A DNA stretch of 33,284 bases from an uncultured Flavobacteriales bacterium (lineage in GTDB: Bacteria; Bacteroidota; Bacteroidia; Flavobacteriales_D; Crocinitomicaceae). The translations under genes and the position numbers were made by a program. Shown piece by piece: positions 9,327 to 16,762 of the stretch (positions within the stretch are counted from its first letter, which is position 1; every line of letters begins with the position of its first letter). The notes under the pieces are model-generated. The model made no database searches and was not told where the DNA came from. It saw only the letters and a list, made by a program, of their open reading frames with translations. The stretch spans positions 1 to 33,284 of the forward strand of contig CAIJTF010000038.1 in NCBI GenBank assembly GCA_903823565.1, in the 5' to 3' direction.

Positions 9327-10426
9327 GAGAAATAATCTCTCATGCGCTTAAAAAAGCCTGACTCTTTTTCGTTTTCTTTGGGCAAGAAATTGGGATTGTC
9401 TTTATGTTTTTCGAACCAATCCTTCTCCTCCTTGGAAAGTTTAGAAGGAATCCAGACATGGATATGAACGAATTGGTCTCCTGTTCCGAACCCTTGAATG
9501 TTTGGTAAACCTTTGCCACGAAGTCTAAGTACTTTACCGCTTTGTGTTCCAGGTTCAATTTTTATTTTTGCCTTTCCTCCAATGGTAGGTATTTCAATAG
9601 AGGTGCCTAAAACAGCGTCACCAATGGAGACCACAGCTTCGTAGTGTATGTGTTCGTTCTCTCGTTTTAGCTCCGGGTGTTCCGCTTCTTCAATGACCAC
9701 GATTAAATCGCCATTGACGCCATTAAAAGGGCCTGCATTTCCTTTTCCATGGACCGAAAGTTGCATACCATCTTCCACCCCAGCAGGAATTTCAATTTCA
9801 ATGATTTCTTCTTGTTTGCGTAGACCGTATTGGTCCGTATCGCTAGGTTTCGTGTCAATCATTTGACCAGCACCCTGGCATACATGACATGCGGATTGGG
9901 TTTGCATGGCGCCCAGAAATGTTTGGGTCATTTGGGTAATTCTTCCCGATCCTTTACACGTCGAGCAAGACTTGAACGTAACACCATCTGCTTGAACCAG
10001 TTTATTAACCTTAATCTTCTTCTTAACGCCGTTGGCAATTTCCTCCAAGGACAATTTCATTTTAACGCGAAGATTACTTCCTTTTACAACCCTTTTTCCG
10101 CTTCGAGAGCCGCCAAAGGAGCCTCCAAAAGCACTTCCAAATATATCGCCGAATTGAGAAAAGATATCGTCCATGTTCATTCCCCCACCAAATCCACCTT
10201 TCAATCCATCGTGACCGAAGCGATCGTATTGTGCCCGTTTTTCTGCATTGCTCAAGACTTCATAAGCTTCCGCTGCTTCTTTAAATTTCTCTTCCGCAGC
10301 CGCGTCGTCTGGGTTTTTATCCGGGTGGTACTTCAAGGCTAACTTCCGGTACGCACTTTTAATTTCAGACTCATTAGCGTTTTTAGAAACACCGAGTATA
10401 TCGTAAAAATCTCTTTTTTGACTCAT
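9323..10426 (-). CDS. dnaJ: Chaperone DnaJ with a two-motif zinc region
   Basis: This is the co-chaperone that delivers substrates to DnaK and stimulates its ATPase. The J domain (about 5-70) contains the essential HPD at 34-36. A Gly/Phe-rich linker follows (about 72-108), then the substrate-binding C-terminal domains to residue ~345. The zinc region keeps only two CxxCxGxG repeats, CSTCKGSG (154) and CHVCQGAG (180), where E. coli DnaJ has four. One four-Cys zinc site could still form. At 367 residues it is only slightly shorter than usual. It lies six bases downstream of grpE. Similar shortened zinc regions are, from memory, common in flavobacterial DnaJ, so this is probably a lineage trait. 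Confidence 0.95.
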   Translation of the reverse strand: MSQKRDFYDILGVSKNANESEIKSAYRKLALKYHPDKNPDDAAAEEKFKEAAEAYEVLSNAEKRAQYDRFGHDGLKGGFGGGMNMDDIFSQFGDIFGSAFGGSFGGSRSGKRVVKGSNLRVKMKLSLEEIANGVKKKIKVNKLVQADGVTFKSCSTCKGSGRITQMTQTFLGAMQTQSACHVCQGAGQMIDTKPSDTDQYGLRKQEEIIEIEIPAGVEDGMQLSVHGKGNAGPFNGVNGDLIVVIEEAEHPELKRENEHIHYEAVVSIGDAVLGTSIEIPTIGGKAKIKIEPGTQSGKVLRLRGKGLPNIQGFGTGDQFVHIHVWIPSKLSKEEKDWFEKHKDNPNFLPKENEKESGFFKRMRDYFS

Positions 10427-10432
10427 AAATCC

Positions 10433-11008
10433 TTATTCTCCAACAACGACTTTGGCATACCGAATCACCAAGTCATTTAAATAATATCCTTTTTCAACTT
10501 GATCAATGACCTTACCTTTTTTTGATTGATCTTCCGTAGGAACCTTGGCTATGGCCTCATGAAGTTCATAATTAAAATCTGAATCCACTGCATCCATGGC
10601 TTTTAGTCCCTTAGTATTCAAAATTCCCATGAGTTTTGAATGAATCAAACCAAAGCCTTCTTTTAAGGCTGAAGGATCCTCAAGCTTTTCATTGTTTGCC
10701 CTGGCACGCTCGAAATCATCGATGACCGGTAGAAGCACCGTAATTAAATCTTTGGAGGCGGAAAGTACCAAGGCTTGTTGCTCTTTCAAGCTGCGTCTCC
10801 TGAAATTTTCAAAGTCCGCATAAAGCCTCAAGAATTTATCTTCTTGGTCTTTCAGTTGTTGCTCTAACATTTTGCTAGGGTCCTGAGTCGTTTCTTCGGA
10901 AGCTTCGGCTGACTGCAACGCATCGTCTGTATTCATTTCATCCTTCAAAGAAGGTACAGCTTCCTTTTTTTCGTTTGCGTTCATTTTTGATTCACTTTTT
11001 CTCGCCAT
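10433..11008 (-). CDS. grpE: Nucleotide exchange factor GrpE
   Basis: This is the nucleotide exchange factor for DnaK. From the ATG at 11008 the protein is 191 residues. An acidic, disordered N-terminal ~60 residues is followed by a long coiled coil, with EDKFLRLYADFENFRRRSLKE as the GrpE signature helix. The C-terminal beta domain includes the family motif YELHEAIAKVP and ends in KGYYLNDLVIRYAKVVV. A TTG at 11050 is in frame but lies inside the candidate promoter, so ATG 11008 is preferred; it follows an A-rich leader typical of this phylum. It is the first gene of the run grpE-dnaJ-CPBP-ABC. Confidence 0.95.
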   Translation of the reverse strand: MARKSESKMNANEKKEAVPSLKDEMNTDDALQSAEASEETTQDPSKMLEQQLKDQEDKFLRLYADFENFRRRSLKEQQALVLSASKDLITVLLPVIDDFERARANNEKLEDPSALKEGFGLIHSKLMGILNTKGLKAMDAVDSDFNYELHEAIAKVPTEDQSKKGKVIDQVEKGYYLNDLVIRYAKVVVGE

Positions 11009-11047
11009 AGTTTTTTTTATGTGTTCGAGCGTTTTCAAATACAGGTC

Positions 11048-11078
11048 CAAAAATACAATACCGAATGGAGCTTGTCAA
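11048..11078 (-). promoter_or_regulatory. Promoter of the grpE-dnaJ operon
   Basis: On the minus strand the -7 element TATTTTTG (11055-11048) fits TAnnTTTG. A TTG (11078-11076) lies 20 bases upstream, the spacing known for the Bacteroidota -33 element. Transcription would begin near 11042, giving a leader of about 35 bases before the ATG at 11008. No CIRCE or other heat-shock operator was recognised. Confidence 0.65.
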
Positions 11079-11119
11079 TTTGTCATACTATTGCTTCCTT
11101 TTGCGCTGCATGACATGGC

Positions 11120-11821
11120 TCATCGGAAATTTCGACACGCTTCTACCAGTTTTTTAGCTTTTATAGGATCGAATACCCATTGAATCTCAGAGAATTTGGA
11201 TCCTTCATCGATTGTTTGTTTATTGGTGGCCGAAAAATGGACCGCGTCGGGCGCTACTTTCTCGATAATTTTAGAAATATTGGAAAGATTGACCCCTCCT
11301 CCGGCCATAATTTCCATTTTACCATTTGCCAATTTCATCATTTTTTGAAGAATTGGAATACCCGTTTCCACGGAATGGGCAATGCCCGAGGAAAGAACTC
11401 GATCCACGCCAATGGAAAGCAACCAAGAAAGGTCGCTTTCCCATTCGACAAGGTCGTCGAAGGCTCGATGAAAAGTAATTGTTTTTGTCCACCGGTTTCG
11501 AATTTCAATAAGTGCTTCACGATCCACACGATTTTTCGAAGTCAATGCCCCCACCACGATCCCCTTAACAGAGGTACTAGACAAAACCGATAAGTCCTGT
11601 AAGATGAGTGAGAACTCCGCTGGGGAATATACAAAACCACCCGCTCGAGGTCTTAGTAATACGTGGCATTCCAGACCTAATTCCAAGGCAAACTCAATAA
11701 ATCCCATCGAAGGGGTTAAGCCTCCTTGTTCGAGACAGGAACAAAGTTCTACGCGATCAACACCAAGCTTTTGCGCTTCAATAAGTGCTTGAACGGTCGA
11801 AGCACACAATTCTACTTTCAT
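11120..11821 (-). CDS. cutC: CutC family protein
   Basis: This 233-residue TIM-barrel protein carries the family's opening VELCASTVQALIEAQKLGVDRVELCS, the segment LLRPRAGGFVYS (about 56-67), TFHRAFDD (about 134-141) and the late MAGGGVNLSNI phosphate-loop-like motif. CutC was named for copper homeostasis in E. coli, but later work disputes a direct copper role, so the biochemical function is open. It is transcribed away from the E1 gene with 89 bases between the starts and ends about 110 bases before the grpE start, with no obvious terminator. Confidence 0.93.
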   Translation of the reverse strand: MKVELCASTVQALIEAQKLGVDRVELCSCLEQGGLTPSMGFIEFALELGLECHVLLRPRAGGFVYSPAEFSLILQDLSVLSSTSVKGIVVGALTSKNRVDREALIEIRNRWTKTITFHRAFDDLVEWESDLSWLLSIGVDRVLSSGIAHSVETGIPILQKMMKLANGKMEIMAGGGVNLSNISKIIEKVAPDAVHFSATNKQTIDEGSKFSEIQWVFDPIKAKKLVEACRNFR

Positions 11822-11885
11822 GGCTCGTTGTTTTCCCCAAAAGTGGTAATTTTTCGCAAGTCAAGAAAAACAAAGGGCAGTTTAT

Positions 11886-11893
11886 TATATTTG
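11886..11893 (+). promoter_or_regulatory. -7 element TATATTTG of the E1 dehydrogenase gene
   Basis: The octamer TATATTTG is an exact TAnnTTTG match, 17 bases before the ATG at 11911. The predicted transcript has a very short, A-rich leader (GGTAAAAAAAATGCC). No clear TTG was found at -33. Confidence 0.55.
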
Positions 11894-11910
11894 CAGGTAA
11901 AAAAAATGCC

Positions 11911-14358
11911 ATGTCGAAACACGATTCCCAACCTTCGCTAGCTTCCAGTCAAGACCTAGCATTTGAGGAATTTCAAGCCGAGGTCTTAGCAGATTACCGG
12001 CTGGCATTAATGTCGCGAGAAGCCTCCCTTTTAGGGCGGAAAGAAGTGCTTACTGGTAAAGCGAAATTTGGAATTTTTGGGGATGGAAAGGAATTGGCCC
12101 AAATTGCTTTGGCAAAACACTTCCGCGAAGGAGACTTCCGGTCTGGTTATTATCGGGATCAAACGTGGATGATGGCGATTGGGGCATTATCGCTTGAGGC
12201 CTATTTCTCGGGTTTGTATGCACACAGCGATGTGACCGTTGAACCTCAATCTGCGGGTCGTCAAATGGGAGGGCATTTTGCTACAAGAAATTTAGATGAC
12301 CATGGAAAGTGGAAAAACCTCACCCAGCAGAAAAACAGTTCCTCGGATATTTCGCCTACGGCAGGGCAAATGCCTCGCTTATTGGGTTTAGCCCTTGCGT
12401 CAAAACTATACAGAAATAATCCCCTTCTACAATCGCCTTCTTTTGAAGGGTTTTCGATCCAAGGAAACGAAGTAGCCTTTGGATCCATTGGCGATGCGTC
12501 CACTTCGGAAGGTCCTTTCTGGGAAACCATGAATGCCGCTGGAGTGTTACAAGTTCCAATGGTAATGTCGGTTTGGGATGACGGGTACGGGATTTCTGTT
12601 CCTCGGGAACTACAAACCACAAAAAATAGCATTTCGGAGGCCTTGGCCGGATTCCAGCGAACCGATGAAAAACCTGGCTTTGAAATTTTCACAACTAAGG
12701 GGTGGGATTATGCACACCTTTGTGAGACCTACGAAAAGGCGGTTCAACTGGCACGAGAAGAACATGTTCCCGTTTTAGTCCACGTACAAGAGGTTAATCA
12801 ACCCCAAGGTCACTCAACATCCGGTTCGCACGAGCGTTACAAGAGTGCGGATCGCATGGAATGGGAGAAATCCTACGATTGCGTCGAGCGCTTCAAAACA
12901 TGGATTCTAACCTTTGATGGTGGCCCTAGTGCGATAGCGACCGAAGAAACCTTAACCGCCATGGCTGATGAAGCAAAGGCGGCCGTTCGTGAAGCAAAAA
13001 ACAGCGCTTGGAAATGGTATACAGAGGATATAAAGAAAGACAGTACGAGCCTTGAGCATCTTTTAAAGGAAGCGAAAGAGCTAGGTATTTTAGACCCGGT
13101 ATTCGTACAGGAACTCGATGCATTGATTAAAAATAAAGAACCATTACGAAAAGATATTTATGCATTGGCACGCCAGGTCAACCTCAGTATGCGGCACCAA
13201 ACGCATCCTTTTAAATCAAAACTTTCGGAATGGCTTCGTATAAAAAAAGAAGAAAGTTGGGATCGTTATTCCTCCTTTTTATACAGCCAATCGGAAGAAC
13301 GAGCGACCAACATCCCCCCCATTGATCCAACCTATGAAAGCGATGCAAGCTTGGAGGATGGTCGAATTATTTTACGCGAGAATTATCGAAAATTATTAGA
13401 AAAATATCCTCAGCTCGTAGTTTTCGGTGAGGATGCCGGTAAAATTGGAGGGGTAAATCAATCGCTAGAAGGCCTTCAGGAAGTGTTTGGAGACCTTCGC
13501 GTCTTTGACACGGGGATTCGAGAATGTACCATTATCGGTCAAGGTATAGGCATGGCAATGCGTGGGCTTCGTCCCATTGCGGAGATTCAGTACTTGGACT
13601 ACCTGCTCTATGCCATACAGATACTATCGGATGATTTAGCGACCGTTCAATACCGAACCAAAGGAGGACAGAAAGCACCGTTAATCATCAGCACGAGGGG
13701 TCATCGTTTAGAAGGTGTTTGGCACAGCGGCTCCCCAATGGGAATGATTATCAATGCACTGCGGGGGATTCATGTGTGTGTTCCAAGAAACATGACCAAA
13801 GCCGCGGGATTTTACAATACCTTGATGGCATCCGATGAACCTGCGTTGGTCATTGAACCACTAAATGGATATCGAACAAAGGAAAGAATGCCAAACAATT
13901 TGGGTGAATTCAAAATAGCCCTTGGAAGCGTTGAACGCCTGAAGGAAGGGACCGATATTACCTTAGTTTCGTATGGCTCTACGTTAAACCTCTGCCTTCA
14001 AGCCTTGCCTGCAATCGAAAAACTAGGAATTTCCATTGAATTAATTGATATTCAGACCCTTTTACCGTTCGACTTAAACCATGACGTCAAAAAATCATTG
14101 GAAAAAACCAATCGATTATTAATCGTGGATGAGGATGTTTCTGCCGGGGCAACGGCTTACATCTTGGAAAAAATTCTGGTGGAACAAGAAGGATATTATT
14201 GCTTGGATGAGGCCCCTAAAACCTTAAGCGCGAAAGACCATCGCCCAGCCTATGGTAGCGATGGCGATTATTTTTCTAAGCCAAGCATTGATGACATCGT
14301 AGAAACGGTATACGCAATGATGTCTGAAGCGGATCCAGGAACTTATCCGAGGGTCTAA
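11911..14358 (+). CDS. 2-oxoacid dehydrogenase E1, fused alpha and beta subunits
   Basis: This 815-residue thiamine diphosphate enzyme decarboxylates a 2-oxoacid and passes the acyl group to a lipoyl E2. The alpha part (about 20-440) has QSAGRQMGGHF and the ThDP/Mg motif GDASTSEGPFWETMNAA starting at 194, with GDA where GDG is usual. The beta part (about 475-815) has VVFGEDAGKIGG (about 503-514), VFDTGIRECTIIGQGIGMAM (531-550) and the C-terminal LLIVDEDVSAGA. Fused E1 proteins of this type in Bacteroidota are annotated as branched-chain 2-oxoisovalerate or pyruvate dehydrogenase, and the sequence does not settle which. The frame is open upstream to 11785, but the ATG at 11911 sits just after the promoter and begins the conserved region. 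No E2 or E3 gene is in the window. Confidence 0.93.
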   Translation: MSKHDSQPSLASSQDLAFEEFQAEVLADYRLALMSREASLLGRKEVLTGKAKFGIFGDGKELAQIALAKHFREGDFRSGYYRDQTWMMAIGALSLEAYFSGLYAHSDVTVEPQSAGRQMGGHFATRNLDDHGKWKNLTQQKNSSSDISPTAGQMPRLLGLALASKLYRNNPLLQSPSFEGFSIQGNEVAFGSIGDASTSEGPFWETMNAAGVLQVPMVMSVWDDGYGISVPRELQTTKNSISEALAGFQRTDEKPGFEIFTTKGWDYAHLCETYEKAVQLAREEHVPVLVHVQEVNQPQGHSTSGSHERYKSADRMEWEKSYDCVERFKTWILTFDGGPSAIATEETLTAMADEAKAAVREAKNSAWKWYTEDIKKDSTSLEHLLKEAKELGILDPVFVQELDALIKNKEPLRKDIYALARQVNLSMRHQTHPFKSKLSEWLRIKKEESWDRYSSFLYSQSEERATNIPPIDPTYESDASLEDGRIILRENYRKLLEKYPQLVVFGEDAGKIGGVNQSLEGLQEVFGDLRVFDTGIRECTIIGQGIGMAMRGLRPIAEIQYLDYLLYAIQILSDDLATVQYRTKGGQKAPLIISTRGHRLEGVWHSGSPMGMIINALRGIHVCVPRNMTKAAGFYNTLMASDEPALVIEPLNGYRTKERMPNNLGEFKIALGSVERLKEGTDITLVSYGSTLNLCLQALPAIEKLGISIELIDIQTLLPFDLNHDVKKSLEKTNRLLIVDEDVSAGATAYILEKILVEQEGYYCLDEAPKTLSAKDHRPAYGSDGDYFSKPSIDDIVETVYAMMSEADPGTYPRV

Positions 14359-14904
14359 ATGAACTTAACCCAATACGTAGAACATTGGAAAAATTCCTTA
14401 GGAGGAGGAATATATCCAGAAAATTACGCCTCGTATTTATCGTTGAATGAAACCCGTTTTAATCGTATTTGGAAACTGTTTCGTCCATCGACATCCTTTA
14501 TCGAAGTAGCCAATAAGGTATCCCATAAAACCCATTGGATCATTATCACAGAACCTTGGTGTGGCGATGCTGCACAAAATCTTCCGATCCTCCTGAAATT
14601 AATCGAGGCCGTTCCAAACGCAACCTATACGCTTGAACTAAGGGATCAAGGCACCTTGATCGAGCAATACCTAACCAATGGAGGCAAAGGTATACCAAAA
14701 CTTATTGTACGCAATGAACGGCACGAGGACCTTTTTACTTGGGGTCCGCGCCCAGAAGCAGCGCAAGCACTATATGTAGCAAAAAAAGAGGAAGGACAAG
14801 GCATGGAAGTACTTCATCAAGCCTTGCATCATTGGTATGCGAAAGACAAAGGAACGCATTTGACCTCGGAAATACAGGAGAACATTACGAAGTACCTCTT
14901 GTAA
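14359..14904 (+). CDS. Thioredoxin-family protein with a single-cysteine CGDA site
   Basis: This 181-residue cytoplasmic protein, with no signal peptide, has a thioredoxin-like fold. Its active-site position reads EPWCGDA (Cys68), so the second cysteine of CxxC is replaced by Ala, while the conserved cis-proline is kept in GIPKLIV (Pro113). It resembles the Thioredoxin_9-type proteins often seen in Bacteroidota. With one cysteine it cannot act as a classical dithiol reductase; a monothiol or glutathione-like mechanism, or a non-redox role, is possible. The ATG directly follows the stop of the E1 gene, so the two are almost certainly co-expressed. Confidence 0.86.
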   Translation: MNLTQYVEHWKNSLGGGIYPENYASYLSLNETRFNRIWKLFRPSTSFIEVANKVSHKTHWIIITEPWCGDAAQNLPILLKLIEAVPNATYTLELRDQGTLIEQYLTNGGKGIPKLIVRNERHEDLFTWGPRPEAAQALYVAKKEEGQGMEVLHQALHHWYAKDKGTHLTSEIQENITKYLL

Positions 14905-14943
14905 ATTGACTTTAATCAAAGTACAAAAACTCGGTAGCGGTAA

Positions 14944-16758
14944 TTAAAACCGTACCGTCCAATCGTACGGCATCCTCATTTGAATGCCCATTTTAGATTC
15001 GAGGCTTTTGAGTTTTTCATAACTTTCTATAAGCATCCTTGGCATCGAATCGACCAATCCCCGTGCGCTTAAGCTATTTTCGTCCTCCTCAACATCGTTT
15101 AATACGTTTTCCCAAAACTCATCTTTTACCTTTGGATAGTAAACCACTGGAGCGTTTTTATCCCCAATGGATGCCTTGGCAAAAGCAATAGCGTCTTCCA
15201 GTCCACCCAATTGGTCAACTAATTTAAGGTTCAACGCATCTACGCCGCTCCATACCCTACCTCTGGCGATGCTTTTAACTTGAGCCAAAGGGATTTTTCG
15301 GCCTTTGACCACCCTGTCCAGAAACTGAGCATAAATTGCATTTACCTCGGTTTGGACAATGGATAATTCAAAGGGGTTTAGTTTTTTATTTATACTCATA
15401 ACACCGTGACGGTTGGTTTGAACGGTATCAAAGGTGATCCCAAGCTTATTGGAGAACATTTTTCCCGTGTAAGGAATCATACCAAAAACACCGATGGATC
15501 CAGTAATGGTTGTGGGCTCACTAAAGATAACATCTCCAGCGCTTGCCATGTAGTATCCTCCGGATGCAGCCACATCCCCCATGGAAACTACGACTTTTTT
15601 CTTTCGTTTGAGTAAGGTAATTTCACGCCAAATTTCCTCGCTTGCCAAGGCACTACCGCCAGGGCTGTTGATGCGCAACACCACCGCCTTTATAGAATCG
15701 TTATTTCGTATTTCCTTTAGTTGTTTGCAAAGCTTTACGCTGTTTATGCCCCTACCCTCCGTTGCAATTTCACCTTCCGCTATAATAACAGCGATGGCGT
15801 TTGATTCGGTTTGCGCTAGCAGTTGGTCCGATTTAAAGCGTTCGCGGGCATAGGTTTCAAAAGGAATAAAATTCAAGTCTTTTTCGGAGGCAAGGTTCAA
15901 CGACTTAACCCATGTGTCATTCATTTCATCGGCATAGGCTAACCCATCAATAAGCTTAACCCGAAGAGCCTCATTCGCATTGGAGATTCTCATTTCATCC
16001 AACCATTGATTCCAGTCTTGTTCTTTTATGCCTCTACTCGAACAAATATCTTGGGAAATTTGGTGCCACATAGAAGCCAAAAGAACTTTAGATTGGTGTT
16101 TTGCTGAATCGCTTAATTGGGTGAGAAAAAAGGGTTCCACAGCACTTTTAAAATCATTATCCTCACCGCGTATGACCTGAACTTCTACGTCAAGGGTATC
16201 CAAAAGGCGTTTGAAGAACATGAATTCCCCACCTAGACCCGTTAACATGAAATTCGTTGTGGGAAAAGCGTAGGTTTTTTCTCCGGCAGAACCTATGTAA
16301 AATTCAACTTGAGAAATTTGTTCCCCTTGGTAATACGTGAAAACTTTTTTCTTCGAATTCTTCCTGAAAGCAAGAATCGCGTTGCGAATGGAACGTGCCG
16401 TGGATATACCACATTGAATATTACCTATATCAATGTACAAAGCCTTAATTTTATCTTCCTTTTCGGCTGCTTGAAGGGCATGCTGAATATCGGGAAGACC
16501 CAAACTCTTGTTAATTTGCAAGGCACCAAGGTTAACATCAAACATGCTTTTCTCTCCAATTTTACCTTCTAATTTTAGATGTAAGATGCTATTTTCCTTG
16601 AGCGCGATGGCGTTGGGTTCCAATCCACTCATGATTCCTCCCGCAATGGCCCCAATAAGGAATAAAATGAATACAAAACCTAAAGAGGAAACCGAAAGGA
16701 TCGCTAAGAAAGAAGACCAAAATAGTCTTTTAAACGGTACTTTATTATTTTCGTCCAT
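14944..16758 (-). CDS. sppA: Signal peptide peptidase SppA, 67K type
   Basis: This membrane-anchored serine protease of 604 residues digests cleaved signal peptides and other membrane peptides. It has one N-terminal helix (about 12-42) and two tandem SppA/ClpP-like domains. The catalytic lysine is visible as K204 in NDFKSAVEPF and the nucleophile as S399 in GDVAASGGYYM, matching the E. coli Lys/Ser dyad (K209/S409). The length is close to E. coli SppA (618), so this is the full tandem-domain form. It lies four bases after the M1 peptidase gene and is probably translated from the same mRNA. Confidence 0.95.
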   Translation of the reverse strand: MDENNKVPFKRLFWSSFLAILSVSSLGFVFILFLIGAIAGGIMSGLEPNAIALKENSILHLKLEGKIGEKSMFDVNLGALQINKSLGLPDIQHALQAAEKEDKIKALYIDIGNIQCGISTARSIRNAILAFRKNSKKKVFTYYQGEQISQVEFYIGSAGEKTYAFPTTNFMLTGLGGEFMFFKRLLDTLDVEVQVIRGEDNDFKSAVEPFFLTQLSDSAKHQSKVLLASMWHQISQDICSSRGIKEQDWNQWLDEMRISNANEALRVKLIDGLAYADEMNDTWVKSLNLASEKDLNFIPFETYARERFKSDQLLAQTESNAIAVIIAEGEIATEGRGINSVKLCKQLKEIRNNDSIKAVVLRINSPGGSALASEEIWREITLLKRKKKVVVSMGDVAASGGYYMASAGDVIFSEPTTITGSIGVFGMIPYTGKMFSNKLGITFDTVQTNRHGVMSINKKLNPFELSIVQTEVNAIYAQFLDRVVKGRKIPLAQVKSIARGRVWSGVDALNLKLVDQLGGLEDAIAFAKASIGDKNAPVVYYPKVKDEFWENVLNDVEEDENSLSARGLVDSMPRMLIESYEKLKSLESKMGIQMRMPYDWTVRF

Positions 16759-16762
16759 GGTC

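Noticed and set aside
9830-10342. 170-codon open frame on the + strand across dnaJ
   Set aside because: It is a shadow of dnaJ, whose J domain and zinc region are unambiguous on the other strand.
12261-12692. 143-codon open frame on the - strand in the E1 gene
   Set aside because: It is antisense to the conserved E1 alpha ThDP region and has no family features.
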